Shown: positions 44,070 through 53,500, counted from the stretch's first letter. The stretch is DNA of 64,000 nt from Candidatus Gastranaerophilales bacterium (GCA_944325025.1 CALUYN010000002.1:1-64000); one strand, 5' to 3'. Numbers and translations: made by a program. The notes: generated by a model not told the origin, from the sequence alone.

Positions 44070-44867
44070 ATGGACGAGATTATTGAAAAGCTTAAAGAAA
44101 TCGGGCTTAATGAATACCAGTCAAAGGTTTATGTCGCGCTTTTGAAAAAATTTCCTGCAACTGGTTATGAAGTAAGCAAACTCGCAAACATTCCCCAGTC
44201 AAGGACTTACGATACATTGAAAAATCTTGAAACAATGCATATTGTAATTCCTTCTAACACAAAACCAGTGACATACACCCCGATAAAACCGAAAGAATTA
44301 ACTAAACGATACAAAAGAAAAATAGACTCCACAATAAATTTTCTTGAAAAAAAGCTGCCTGACCTAAAAGAGGACAGCTACACGGAACCTGTTTTGACAA
44401 TAACAGGAAACATCAAAATTTACGACAAGTTGACAGAAATTATCAAAAACGCACGCGATAATATTTTTGTTGCACTATGGGCACAGGATTTTAAATACCT
44501 TGAGCAGCATCTTTTGGATGCATATAACAGGGGGCTTGATATTAAAATAGTTAAGTATGACAAATTTATCTGCAACTTTGGAACAGTTTTTGAACATTCA
44601 ACAATTTCAATGCTCGACCATTACAAAAACGACAAATTCATCTTTCTGACGGCAGACAACAGCGAAGGTATTTTTGGAGTTACAAACCCTGTGAAAAATA
44701 CACAGCCGAAAGTCACATGGACAAAAAATACAGAAATAGTTTTTCTTATCAAAGCTTTCAGCGTTTTCAGCATGTATCTTGTTGATATTGAAAACAACTT
44801 CCCTGAACAGCTTCGATATTTCTACGGCGCCGGCTTAAAAAAACTGCGTGATAAAATTTTACATTAA
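44070..44867 (+). CDS. TrmB-family transcriptional regulator
   Basis: 265 aa. N-terminal winged helix (LKEIGLNEYQSKVYVALLKKFPATG, ANIPQSRTYDTLKNLE), a short coiled coil, then a PLD-like TrmB sensor domain (NAREDNIF-type region NARDNIFVALWAQDFKYLE). TrmB regulators are most common in archaea and often sense sugars. TAAACT is six bases before the ATG, no Shine-Dalgarno. Targets unknown; tdk lies 54 bp downstream. Confidence 0.85.
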   Translation: MDEIIEKLKEIGLNEYQSKVYVALLKKFPATGYEVSKLANIPQSRTYDTLKNLETMHIVIPSNTKPVTYTPIKPKELTKRYKRKIDSTINFLEKKLPDLKEDSYTEPVLTITGNIKIYDKLTEIIKNARDNIFVALWAQDFKYLEQHLLDAYNRGLDIKIVKYDKFICNFGTVFEHSTISMLDHYKNDKFIFLTADNSEGIFGVTNPVKNTQPKVTWTKNTEIVFLIKAFSVFSMYLVDIENNFPEQLRYFYGAGLKKLRDKILH

Positions 44868-44921
44868 TTTACTTTCAAATAATTATTGAAAGATGTATAA
44901 TTTTTTTGTAAGGAGATAGTG

Positions 44922-45542
44922 ATGTACGGGTATAGTTTTGAATTAATCACAGGTCCTATGAGCTGCGGTAAGACTGAGGAGCTTTTGCGCAGAATAAGAC
45001 GTTCAATTATTGCAAAGAAAAAAGTAAAAGTAATTTCGCCTGATATTGATACAAGAGCAAAAGGCGATTATATAGAATCAAGAAACGGCTTATGGCTGGA
45101 TGCAATAAAGGTTAAGCATGCAATCCAGATTATGAGTGTTGTAAAACCCGAAGATGAAGTAATAGCAATTGATGAACTTCAATTTTTTGACAGCAACATC
45201 GTAAAAGTTATTTCAAAATTGATGGATGAAGGCAAAAAAGTAATCGGCACCGGTCTGGAACTTGATTTTAAAGGCGAACCATTCGGGAGTATGCCGGAAT
45301 TGATGTGTATAGCAACAACAGTTGACAAGCTTCATGCTGTATGTATGAAATGCGGATGTGAAAATGCGACGCGAACCCAGCGCCTTATTGACGGCAAACC
45401 GGCCGACAAAAATTCTCCCCTGATTATGATAGGCGGGGATGAAACTTATGAAGCGCGCTGCATAAAATGTTATGAGCTTCCGGATGTCGAACTTGAAAAG
45501 AAAAAACGCGGATTTAAACTGTTGAATTTTGACAGAGTTTAG
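44922..45542 (+). CDS. tdk: Thymidine kinase (type II)
   Basis: 206 aa from ATG 44922 (MYGYSFELITGPMSCGKT); a GTG one codon earlier is possible. Phosphorylates thymidine in salvage. P-loop GPMSCGKT, Walker-B-like AIDELQFFD, zinc knuckles CMKCG and CIKC, and ATRTQR-type lasso loop. AAGGAGA before the start. Confidence 0.95.
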   Translation: MYGYSFELITGPMSCGKTEELLRRIRRSIIAKKKVKVISPDIDTRAKGDYIESRNGLWLDAIKVKHAIQIMSVVKPEDEVIAIDELQFFDSNIVKVISKLMDEGKKVIGTGLELDFKGEPFGSMPELMCIATTVDKLHAVCMKCGCENATRTQRLIDGKPADKNSPLIMIGGDETYEARCIKCYELPDVELEKKKRGFKLLNFDRV

Positions 45543-45925
45543 TTATTAAGTAATGATTGGTGGGAACGCTTTGCTTATCCCACCCTACTATTCTGTTTTT
45601 AGTGAAGAGTGAAGCGAGTTTGTCATTACGAGGAGAATGCGAAGCATTCGACGTAGTAATCTCATTCATATTGCAGTTATCTTGCGATTGCGGATCAGCT
45701 GCGCTGTCCGCAATGACGGGATGTTCCCTCCCTGATTAGGGAGGGAAGGAGTGGGTAACTGTCGGAGGAACAGAAGTTCAGAGGGCAGGATGATATCAGT
45801 TATAGTTATTTTGGCAGAACTGGGACAATATTTATTATTGATAACAGCTTTGCCTCTATGCATCTTCGCTTCTTTGCTTCTAAATTACCCCTCTCCCGAG
45901 AGAGGGAAAAGATATAATTTTACAA
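45543..45925. repeat. Intergenic repeats between tdk and the SLH gene
   Basis: GTGGGAAC...TATCCCAC hairpin (45561-45585), TTACGAGGAGAATGCGAAGCATTCGACGTAG type module (about 45625-45656), ATTGCGGA...TCCGCAAT (45687-45714), CCCTCCCTGATTAGGGAGGG (45725-45744), and the composite element (45765-45890). No gene supported. Confidence 0.75.
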
Positions 45926-45928
45926 AAA

Positions 45929-45958
45929 GAAACCGATATCTTATAAGACATCGGTTTC
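45929..45958 (-). terminator. Intrinsic terminator of the SLH gene
   Basis: GAAACCGAT/ATCGGTTTC stem; on the minus strand followed by TTTTTG. Lies 60 bp after the SLH stop. Confidence 0.75.
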
Positions 45959-46019
45959 CCCAGGCTTAGAATAAATTAATTACTGTTTTTAATGGAGTTG
46001 ACTGTTTTACTAGCTTACG

Positions 46020-48062
46020 CTATTCTGAACAGCCAAAAGCAATAGTAATGTGTTCTCTTGGATTTACAGCGGAGATTTTGTATCCGCGCGGGTCAACAAG
46101 GTAAGCAAATTCGTCGCCTGTAGTCTGGAATAAGCCCATTGTACCTGATAGAGCAGTTCTTGTAACGTCAACAGGTGCTTTAACTGTTTCCCATAAGCCG
46201 TCGCCCAAGTTACGTGCAGCAGCACCGAATTGTCCCTGGAATACGTGGCCTAACATGTAACCTGCATCGTTTGATACGTTTTCAACAGCGTTACCGAGGT
46301 TAGTTACGACACCGCCGACTGTTCTGCCTGCTACACCAACCAGTGAACCTGCAAGTGTGAACGGCATTTCAACAAGTCTTGCAACAGGGTTAACCTGTTT
46401 TGATTTGTTAACCTGTGCCTGTAAGATTTGTTTAGGTAATTGAGCTTTGCAATCACCGTTTTTGATTGATGTGAACGAAAGTTTCAAAGCGCCTTTGTCA
46501 CAGCCTGAAGGTCTTATAACTTCAACAACCTGACCTGTTACGGTAGAACCGCAAGGATAAGTTACACCGTTGATTGTTACGTCTTCAAGAGTGTTTGCTC
46601 TGAAGTACTGGCCTACGTGAGATGATTTTGCAGTTAACTGGTCAATCATTTTTACTTTTAATGTAGGAATTTTAACTATTTCTTCCTGTTCAACAAAAGC
46701 GTTTTTGTTTACAGGGCAGGCAGGACAGATGTTGTTAGCTGTTTTCGGGTTAGTGTCATAGCCTAATGCAACTCTGACTGTCTGCATCATAGAAGCAACT
46801 TCTGCACGTGTAGCTTCTTTGTTCGGCATAATCATATTCGGGTTAGGTGAATCTTTCAAAGCACCGTTTTCAAGTGATTTTGCAACCGGAATTCTTGCCC
46901 AGTTAGGAATAGTGTTTCCGTCTGCGTATTTGCTTAAGATTTCATCTGCTTTGCACTGGTCAATGTCGCAGGTCATACCTTTAGCAATAGTTGTTAATGC
47001 TTCAACCCTTGTTACGGGGTGGTTTGGTTTAAAGTTACCGTCGGGGTAGCCCTTTAACAGGTCTTCATCAACAGCTTTTGCAATTGCGGCATTTGCCCAG
47101 TTGCTTGTCGGAACATCTTTGAACAAGCCTTCTCTCGGCATATCACATTTGTCAAGGTTGAAACCTTTAACAAGGATTGTCGCAAATTCTGCACGTGAAA
47201 TATTCCTATTAGGTTTGAAATATCCGTCAGGGTAACCTACTACAACATCATTAATAGCTAATTTATCAATGTCGCATGCTGCCCAAAAACCGTTCGGGAC
47301 ATCAGGAAACTGGCATCCGCCGAGGTTTGCTGCAGCACCTGTTGTCTGCATTATTTGATTAGGAATTTCGTATGGTACAAATGATTTTCTAACTGCATCA
47401 ATAGAGTTTGTTGATTGGAAATCTATAGGGCAGTTGTTGCCGTCCATCAAACGTTCGTTTCTGTCAATCGGAATACCGTTATGACGGGTTGGAGCTTCGT
47501 TAAGGCAAGGCATTTCTGTTGCTGCACCTGTAACCTGTCCTTGCGAAGATACAGTTGTACCGTTTACGTTTGAAGAAAGAACTCTCGGAGTACTTGCAAT
47601 TGGTGTATCTGTCGAGAAAATAGAGTTTGCAGGCTGACCTACGTAGTTGTTTGTACCGTAAATTGCATTAGGATAACCGTAAACCTGTTTCATATCTTTT
47701 TTGGCAGGTTTGCCGGTCTGCGGACAGATAGCGCAAGCGGGTTCTGCCGGCTCGTCACAGCTGATTTCATCAGGGCATCCGCAGTCTGATTTTTTTTCTG
47801 TTTCACACGGATCGCACGGGTCTGTGCACGGATCCGGTTTCTGGCATTCGCAATCCGGCATTGCTTTTTTGCATTTTGAACATGTGTTTGGTTTTGCGGT
47901 TTCACATGGACAAGCCGGGCCTGTTACGACAGGTAACGGTTCTGCGCATGGCGCCGGTGTTTCCGGAGCTGCGCAAGGGCAAGCCGCCATTGCCTGATTC
48001 AAGGAACACGTTGCTATTCCAACGGCAATTGCAGCTGCCACAGTAAGTTTTTTAATAGTCAT
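46020..48062 (-). CDS. Secreted SLH-domain protein with Cys-rich N-terminus
   Basis: 680 aa from ATG 48062, preceded by a near-perfect AAGGAGGT; 11 earlier codons rejected. Signal peptide to about AMA-A (residue ~26). Residues ~27-125 are very rich in Cys, Pro and Asp (CxxC repeats such as CSKCKK, CDPCETEK, CGCPDE), about 25 cysteines. Three SLH repeats follow (about 247-435; FPDVPNGFWAACDIDKLA, GYPDGYFKPNRNISRAEFA, GYPDGNFKPNHPVTRVEAL, third degenerate). The C-terminal ~240 residues include a Gly/Ala-rich amphipathic stretch (LAGSLVGVAGRTVGGVVTNLG). SLH domains bind cell-wall polymers; in cyanobacteria they anchor porins to peptidoglycan, but no barrel is apparent here. Confidence 0.85.
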   Translation of the reverse strand: MTIKKLTVAAAIAVGIATCSLNQAMAACPCAAPETPAPCAEPLPVVTGPACPCETAKPNTCSKCKKAMPDCECQKPDPCTDPCDPCETEKKSDCGCPDEISCDEPAEPACAICPQTGKPAKKDMKQVYGYPNAIYGTNNYVGQPANSIFSTDTPIASTPRVLSSNVNGTTVSSQGQVTGAATEMPCLNEAPTRHNGIPIDRNERLMDGNNCPIDFQSTNSIDAVRKSFVPYEIPNQIMQTTGAAANLGGCQFPDVPNGFWAACDIDKLAINDVVVGYPDGYFKPNRNISRAEFATILVKGFNLDKCDMPREGLFKDVPTSNWANAAIAKAVDEDLLKGYPDGNFKPNHPVTRVEALTTIAKGMTCDIDQCKADEILSKYADGNTIPNWARIPVAKSLENGALKDSPNPNMIMPNKEATRAEVASMMQTVRVALGYDTNPKTANNICPACPVNKNAFVEQEEIVKIPTLKVKMIDQLTAKSSHVGQYFRANTLEDVTINGVTYPCGSTVTGQVVEVIRPSGCDKGALKLSFTSIKNGDCKAQLPKQILQAQVNKSKQVNPVARLVEMPFTLAGSLVGVAGRTVGGVVTNLGNAVENVSNDAGYMLGHVFQGQFGAAARNLGDGLWETVKAPVDVTRTALSGTMGLFQTTGDEFAYLVDPRGYKISAVNPREHITIAFGCSE

Positions 48063-48218
48063 TTTTACCTCCTTGTGTTGCGGGCTTTTTTTCAAAAAAA
48101 CCCAAAAAATTTTTTTTAAAAAACTAATACTTGATTATGTACTTCATTTATTGGAAGAAACATTGCCAAAAGCGGTTATCCACGCAGGCTATTTGAATAT
48201 TGCCAACGCTTTTTATAA

Positions 48219-48247
48219 TTGACTTTCGGCATTTGTTTCGCTATTAT
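48219..48247 (+). promoter_or_regulatory. Sigma-70 promoter for the amino-acid-binding lipoprotein gene
   Basis: TTGACT, 17-bp spacer, TATTAT, then only eight bases to the ATG at 48256, with no Shine-Dalgarno. The leader is nearly absent. Confidence 0.6.
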
Positions 48248-48255
48248 TTCTTATT

Positions 48256-49038
48256 ATGAAGAAGATTTTTTTAGTTATTTTGTTTTTATGTTTTATTCTT
48301 TGCGGGTGCGGGAAAAAACAGCCTCAAGCGGATGCGCTTTCAAACATATATAAAAGAGATAAGATTATTGTCGGAGTTAGAGCTGATGCAGCGCCTTTCG
48401 GGTACATTGATAAAAAAGGAAATCTAACAGGTTTTGACATTGACCTTGCAAGATATATTGCAAACTCGCTTCTTGGCAGCGAACAAAAGGTAGAATTTGT
48501 TACTGTGACTGCCTCAAACCGTATAATGAAACTTGCTTCGGGAGAAGTTGATATGCTTGTTGCCGCTATGTCAATAACTGATAACAGGCGACAGATATTA
48601 AATTTTTCAATTCCTTACTATATTGCAGGTCAGGCAATAATGGTTAACAGCGACAGCAAAGCAACAGGGCTTCGCGACTTTGAAAATAAAAAACTTATTA
48701 TAGTTTTCGGGTCTACGAGTGAAAGAAATCTGCGTTCAAATGTTCCGGGGATATCTGTTTTGGGCTTTAAAGGTTATGATGAGGCTTACAGAGCATTAAA
48801 AGCACGACAGGCAGACGGTATGATTGCCGATGATTCAATCCTTCTGCGCTATACTATAAATGATAAATCAGTAAGACTTCTGAAAAAAAGATATTCCAAA
48901 GAGCCTTACGCAGTTGTGTTTAGAAAGGAACAAGAGTCGGAAAGACTTTTGCAGCAGGTTAATTATATAATGGATCATCTTCAAAAAACGGGAAAGCTTG
49001 ATAAAATGCTTGAAAAATGGCAGATAACATCTGATTAG
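48256..49038 (+). CDS. Amino-acid ABC transporter substrate-binding lipoprotein
   Basis: 260 aa. Lipoprotein signal (FLVILFLCFILCGCGKK) with lipobox Cys at ~18-20. SBP_bac_3 fold: KRDKIIVGVRADAAPFGYID, GFDIDLARYIA, EVDMLVAAMSITDNRRQ, and GKLDKMLEKWQ at the end. Binds polar amino acids for import; no permease or ATPase beside it. Ends 11 bases before endoQ. Confidence 0.88.
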   Translation: MKKIFLVILFLCFILCGCGKKQPQADALSNIYKRDKIIVGVRADAAPFGYIDKKGNLTGFDIDLARYIANSLLGSEQKVEFVTVTASNRIMKLASGEVDMLVAAMSITDNRRQILNFSIPYYIAGQAIMVNSDSKATGLRDFENKKLIIVFGSTSERNLRSNVPGISVLGFKGYDEAYRALKARQADGMIADDSILLRYTINDKSVRLLKKRYSKEPYAVVFRKEQESERLLQQVNYIMDHLQKTGKLDKMLEKWQITSD

Positions 49039-49049
49039 GGGTATAAAAT

Positions 49050-50312
49050 ATGTTTTTTTATGCGGATTTACATATACATTCAAAATATTCACGTGCAACA
49101 AGCAAGGATTGCGATTTGGAACATCTTGCAATATGGGCTCAAAAAAAAGGTTTGGGCTTGATAGCAACGGGCGATTTTACACATCCTGCTTGGTTTAACG
49201 AGATAAAAGAAAAACTTATTCCTGACGGCAGCGGGGCATACAGACTTAAACCCGAGATAGAAAAACAAATATTTATAAACAGTAATCCTGTCAGATTTAT
49301 TCTTTCGGTTGAAATATCAACAATTTACAAAAAAGGCGATAAGACAAGAAAAGTTCACCATGTAGTTTTTGCCCCCAGTATTGAAACCGCACAAAATTTC
49401 AGACAAAAACTCGATGCAATAGGCAATATAAATTCTGACGGACGTCCGATATTAGGTTTAGATTCAAGAAACCTTCTTGAAACCGCACTTGAATCAGGCG
49501 AAGGAACATTCATAATCCCCGCACATATATGGACTCCGTGGTTTTCTGTTTTAGGCTCAAAATCAGGATTTGATTCAATCGAAGAATGTTACGGGGATTT
49601 ATCCGAACATATTTTTGCCGTAGAAACAGGACTTTCATCCGACCCTGAAATGAACTGGCGGGTATCAAAACTCGACAAATTCAGGCTTGTTTCAAACTCG
49701 GATGCGCATTCGCCTTCTAAACTTGCCCGCGAAGCAACTGTATTTGACACAAATCCTGATTATTACAGTATTATGAATGCTTTGAAAACAGGAAAAGGAT
49801 ACGTCGGCACAGTGGAATTTTTCCCCGAAGAAGGTAAATACCACGAGGACGGACACAGAAAATGCAATGTTTGTATGACGCCTGAAGAAACTAAAAAACT
49901 AAATGGAATCTGTCCTGTCTGCGGAAAACCTATGACAATAGGGGTTTTAAACAGAGTGTGCGAACTCGCTGACAGAGATTGCAATAATACTTTCAAACCT
50001 GATACGGCGGGAGAGGTTTACAGCCTCGTTCCTCTGCCTGAAATTATTTCGGAAATCTTAGGCGTCGGACCGGCCGCTAAATCAGTTACAAAAGAATATG
50101 AACGCTTAATTTCAAAATTCGGTTCAGAATTTTCTATATTAAGAGAAGTTCCGACAGAAGATATTTCAAGAGATTTTCCGCTCCTCGGAGAAGGAATTTC
50201 GCGCCTGCGCAAAGGTCAGGTTATAAAACACGCAGGATATGACGGAGAATACGGCGTAATAAGACTTTTTGAGGAAAACGAACTTGTAAAAAAAAAATTT
50301 CGTAAACCTTAA
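49050..50312 (+). CDS. Endonuclease Q-type PHP-domain nuclease (frame ends at an A10 run; continues as UvrD out of frame)
   Basis: 420 aa. PHP-domain metal motifs: YADLHIHSKYS (HxH), TGDFTHP, VEIS (Glu), IIPAHIWTPW (His) and SNSDAHSPSKLA (DxH), then a zinc ribbon (CNVCMTPEE...CPVCGK) and a GVLNRVCELADR region. This is the layout of EndoQ, which cuts 5' of hypoxanthine, uracil, xanthine and abasic sites. Known from Thermococcales and some bacteria. The frame meets ten A's at 50288-50297, then ends with FRKP and TAA. Removing one A (or adding two) joins it to the UvrD frame, so the native product may be an EndoQ-UvrD fusion. Confidence 0.82.
   Translation: MFFYADLHIHSKYSRATSKDCDLEHLAIWAQKKGLGLIATGDFTHPAWFNEIKEKLIPDGSGAYRLKPEIEKQIFINSNPVRFILSVEISTIYKKGDKTRKVHHVVFAPSIETAQNFRQKLDAIGNINSDGRPILGLDSRNLLETALESGEGTFIIPAHIWTPWFSVLGSKSGFDSIEECYGDLSEHIFAVETGLSSDPEMNWRVSKLDKFRLVSNSDAHSPSKLAREATVFDTNPDYYSIMNALKTGKGYVGTVEFFPEEGKYHEDGHRKCNVCMTPEETKKLNGICPVCGKPMTIGVLNRVCELADRDCNNTFKPDTAGEVYSLVPLPEIISEILGVGPAAKSVTKEYERLISKFGSEFSILREVPTEDISRDFPLLGEGISRLRKGQVIKHAGYDGEYGVIRLFEENELVKKKFRKP
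50288..50297 (+). repeat. Homopolymer (A)10 at the EndoQ/UvrD junction
   Basis: A run where the EndoQ frame and the UvrD frame meet; frame 3 stops 13 bases later, frame 1 opens here (the codon before the run in that frame is TAA). Confidence 0.85.
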
Positions 50313-51957
50313 ATTTAATATTGATATCCCCAAAGCTTCCCCAAAAACAGTTGAGAATTATACTGTTTCTCATAAGGAATTTAATATCCCGCAGGTTAAA
50401 GATATTCATACGGAAGCTGAAACAGATAAACATTACGGTCTGGATGAATTTCAGCAGGCGGCTGTCGAAAACACAAACAATCAGCTTTTAATCGTAGCGG
50501 GCCCGGGTTCGGGTAAAACAACCGTTTTAACAAGACGTATCGCACATCTGATAGAAAACGGGGCATCACCCGAACAGTGCCTTGCAATAACCTTTACACG
50601 CCGTGCGGCTGATGAAATGCGCCAGAGGCTTACAAAACTTTTGAGCGGCAATGCTGAAAAAATCCATATTCAAACATTCCACGCGCTTTGCCTTGAAATA
50701 TTAAAAGAAAATTATGAAAAAGCAGGACTGAGCGAAGATTTTAATGTAATCAGCGAGCAGGAAAAAGCTTTGTATAAAGAAGTTCCTGAAAACATGGTTG
50801 AATTTGATGATTTGATAAAGCTTACCGTGAAACTTTTTGAAGAATTTCCTGATGTAAAAGAAATTTACCAATCACGCTATAAATACGTTTCAGTTGACGA
50901 ATATCAAGACATTGACGAAAACCAGTATAAACTCATAAAACTCCTTGTTCCTGAAAATGGTAATATTTGCGCAATAGGCGACCCTAATCAGGCTATTTAC
51001 GGATTTCGCGGCGGTAACTCAAAATTCTTCAACAACTTTAAAGAAGATTACAAAAATGTTCAAATAATTAACCTTAAAAATAATTACCGTTCCACCGAAA
51101 ATATTGTTAATGCTTCAAATCAAATGATTGATACATACAACATAGTTTCGCATAATAACAGGCGCCATGATAAAATAACAATTCATACAGCTCCGACAGA
51201 TAACGCAGAAGCAGAATTTATCGTAAGCACTATTGAAAATCTTATCGGCGGACACAGCTTTTTCTCAATTGATTCCGACAGATCAGACGGTGTTAAAGAA
51301 GACTATACCTTTTCTGATTTTGCAATCCTTTACAGAACATCTGCACAGTTAAAACCTATTTTAAAGGCGCTTGAAAGATCTGGAATGCCTTTTGTAAAGC
51401 TGTCCGATGATTTGCTCTGCGACAGAGCGCCGGTAAAAAAAATTCTTAAAAACCTAACCGGTGGCAGACCCGTTGACGAACAGTTAAAAGAAAATTTCAC
51501 TGATGAAATAGAGGATTACATTCAAAAATATCTTCTTGAACTGTCAGAAAAATTTCCGGATAAAAAAGATTTTATCCATGAGGCCTCTCTTTTGAAAGAA
51601 TTAGACACCCTTGACAGACGCGCTGATAGAATTTCTTTGATGACTCTTCATTCATCAAAGGGGTTGGAATTTAGCTGCGTATTTGTTGCAGGTTTAGAAA
51701 ACGGAATTTTGCCTATATATCGCGCGCAAACACCAGAAGAAGTTGAAGAAGAACGCAGACTTTTGTATGTCGGTATGACAAGAGCAAAAGAACGCTTGTT
51801 CTTGAGCCGCGCAGTTAAACGAACAGTCTACGGGAAATCCGAAAATCTTGAAATATCTCCGTTTTTAGCAAAAATCGAGCAGGATTTACTGCAATATTCA
51901 AAATTTGAGAAAGAACAAAAAGACGAGGACAAATCAGCTCAATTGAGTTTATTCTAA
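50290..51957 (+). CDS. UvrD/PcrA-type superfamily 1 helicase without its own start codon
   Basis: The frame is open from 50290 but the first ATG is at 50617, after the essential Walker A motif AGPGSGKT (50497-50520) and Q motif (LDEFQQAAV, near 50445). Motifs downstream are complete: AITFTRRAADEM (Ia), VDEYQDIDENQ (II), IGDPNQAIYGFRG (III), NYRSTENI (IV), TLHSSKGLEF (V) and LLYVGMTRAKERL (VI). A protein from 50617 could not bind ATP, so translation must come from upstream, i.e. from EndoQ by frameshift or slippage at A10. The domain is short (~555 codons), missing part of the 2B insert. Likely DNA-repair helicase-nuclease. Confidence 0.8.
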   Translation, partial: KKNFVNLKFNIDIPKASPKTVENYTVSHKEFNIPQVKDIHTEAETDKHYGLDEFQQAAVENTNNQLLIVAGPGSGKTTVLTRRIAHLIENGASPEQCLAITFTRRAADEMRQRLTKLLSGNAEKIHIQTFHALCLEILKENYEKAGLSEDFNVISEQEKALYKEVPENMVEFDDLIKLTVKLFEEFPDVKEIYQSRYKYVSVDEYQDIDENQYKLIKLLVPENGNICAIGDPNQAIYGFRGGNSKFFNNFKEDYKNVQIINLKNNYRSTENIVNASNQMIDTYNIVSHNNRRHDKITIHTAPTDNAEAEFIVSTIENLIGGHSFFSIDSDRSDGVKEDYTFSDFAILYRTSAQLKPILKALERSGMPFVKLSDDLLCDRAPVKKILKNLTGGRPVDEQLKENFTDEIEDYIQKYLLELSEKFPDKKDFIHEASLLKELDTLDRRADRISLMTLHSSKGLEFSCVFVAGLENGILPIYRAQTPEEVEEERRLLYVGMTRAKERLFLSRAVKRTVYGKSENLEISPFLAKIEQDLLQYSKFEKEQKDEDKSAQLSLF

Positions 51958-51964
51958 ATCTTAT

Positions 51965-51998
51965 AAAAAAAGCCCTGTAATTTTACAGAGCTTTTTTT
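51965..51998. terminator. Bidirectional terminator between uvrD and the cupin gene
   Basis: AAAAAAGCCCTGTAA pairs with TTACAGAGCTTTTTT with one mismatch; A- and T-tracts on both sides. Confidence 0.8.
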
Positions 51999-52007
51999 AT
52001 TTAAATT

Positions 52008-52469
52008 TTATTTATATTCTTTGTCCGTAACCGGTTCAAGCCATACTGTCTGGTTATCAGGTAAATTAGGTTCTATTGAAATATGAGCAAATTCGCTGTC
52101 AGGTGCTGCACCGTGCCAGTGTTCAACATTTGGCGGAATTTTCACAACATCGCCTGCTTTAAGAATTTGGATTTCTTTCCCTTTTTCCTGGTATCTGCCT
52201 TCACCTGCTGTCACAAGAAGAATTTGACCGCCTGAATGTTTGTGCCAGTTGGTTCTTGCGCCTTTATCAAAAGTTACATTGGCAATAGATGAGTTCCAAA
52301 TATCATCATTTGCAACAAGCCTTTGAAGATGAGTCGTGCCTGTAAAGAATTTGCTGTAAGGATTTATTTCGCCCTTTGCAAAGGGCTGATTTAATTCTTC
52401 TGCCATAACGGAAATTCCTCCTATAGTTAAAATTGATAATAATAAAAAACCGTATAATATTTTTTTCAT
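52008..52469 (-). CDS. Secreted cupin-domain protein
   Basis: 153 aa. Signal peptide (MKKILYGFLLLSILTIGGIS, ending VMA). Cupin_2 barrel: TNWHKHSGGQILLVTAGEG (H-x-H and Gln), GDVVKIPPNVEHWHGA (P..H.H). It overlaps the last base of the upstream hydrolase gene, so both are co-transcribed. Such cupins often sit with carboxymuconolactone-decarboxylase or hydrolase genes; substrate unknown. Confidence 0.85.
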   Translation of the reverse strand: MKKILYGFLLLSILTIGGISVMAEELNQPFAKGEINPYSKFFTGTTHLQRLVANDDIWNSSIANVTFDKGARTNWHKHSGGQILLVTAGEGRYQEKGKEIQILKAGDVVKIPPNVEHWHGAAPDSEFAHISIEPNLPDNQTVWLEPVTDKEYK

Positions 52470-53500
52470 TATTTATTCTCCTTCAAGTAAGTTCTAAAGA
52501 ATTGTTCAATTTTATCAAACGGAATTTTTTCAAGATTGTCATACAAATCCACATGGTTTGCCCCTTCAACAATTAAGAGTTCTTTGTTATCTCCTTTAAG
52601 TTTTTTGAAAGCATCTTCAGAAAAATATCTGCTGTGGGCTTTTTCTCCGTGTATCATTAATACAGCATTTTTGATTTCATCGCTGTATGCAAGTATCGGC
52701 ATATTAATCAAAGCCAGAGAAGCTGTCGTGTTCCAGTTGCCGTTGGAATTTATTGAACGTTTGTGGAAACCCCGCGGTGTTTTGTAGTATCCGTAATAGT
52801 CTTTTACAAACTGCGGCTCTTCACCTGTTAATTTTTCAGGCAGGCCGGGAGCTTTTGCGTAAGTGCCGTTTTTGAAATCTTCTGTCCTTTGTTTGTTCAA
52901 AGATTTTTTTAATTCGTAGCGTGCTTTTTCATCCATTGAATCGAAGTAACCGTTAGCCGTAACTCTTGTCATGTCATACATTGTAACCGTTACGGTTCCT
53001 TTAATCCTTGTATCAATAGCAGCAGCATTCAAGCCGAACCCGCCAAATCCGCAAATTCCAATTATACCGATTTCTTCCGGATTAACGTCTTTTTGATTGC
53101 TTAAAAAATCAACAGCAGCGCTGAAATCTTCAGTATTAATTTCTGGGGAGGAAACATTTCTCGGTTCTCCTGAGCTTTCTCCCGTGTAGGAAGGGTCAAA
53201 TGCTAAAGTTACAAACCCTCTTTCTGCCATAGTCTGCGCATACAAGCCTGATGCCTGTTCTTTCACAGCGCCAAACGGGCCTGCAACAGCAATAGCTGCC
53301 ATTTTTTCTGATGATTTATTTTTAGGGGTGTATAAATCCCCAACAAGTGTTATACCATATCTGTTTTTAAAACTTACTTTTTTTACGTCTACTTTGTCGC
53401 TCTTTTTGAATGTTTTGTCCCAATCATTTGCCATACAAATATTTGCACCTCCTGTTATTACCATTATAGTTATTACCAACGCAAAAATTTTTTTAATCAT
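52469..53500 (-). CDS. Secreted alpha/beta-hydrolase (YcjY/DLH-like) with Cys nucleophile elbow
   Basis: 343 aa. Signal peptide to about MA-ND (24). Alpha/beta-hydrolase core: GDLYTPKN, VAGPFGAVKEQASGLYA, AFDPSYTGES, the nucleophile elbow IIGICGFGGFG with Cys where Ser is usual, and a late His in EGANHVDLYD. A Cys elbow is known in dienelactone-hydrolase-like enzymes. First gene of a two-gene unit with the cupin. Probably periplasmic; substrate unknown. Confidence 0.85.
   Translation of the reverse strand: MIKKIFALVITIMVITGGANICMANDWDKTFKKSDKVDVKKVSFKNRYGITLVGDLYTPKNKSSEKMAAIAVAGPFGAVKEQASGLYAQTMAERGFVTLAFDPSYTGESSGEPRNVSSPEINTEDFSAAVDFLSNQKDVNPEEIGIIGICGFGGFGLNAAAIDTRIKGTVTVTMYDMTRVTANGYFDSMDEKARYELKKSLNKQRTEDFKNGTYAKAPGLPEKLTGEEPQFVKDYYGYYKTPRGFHKRSINSNGNWNTTASLALINMPILAYSDEIKNAVLMIHGEKAHSRYFSEDAFKKLKGDNKELLIVEGANHVDLYDNLEKIPFDKIEQFFRTYLKENK

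Noticed and set aside
47690..48046. ORFs on both strands over the Cys-rich part of the SLH gene
   Set aside because: Shadows caused by the biased Cys/Pro codon composition.
48172..48182. Single TTATCCACG resembling a DnaA box
   Set aside because: One isolated match without cluster or AT-rich flank; chance is enough.
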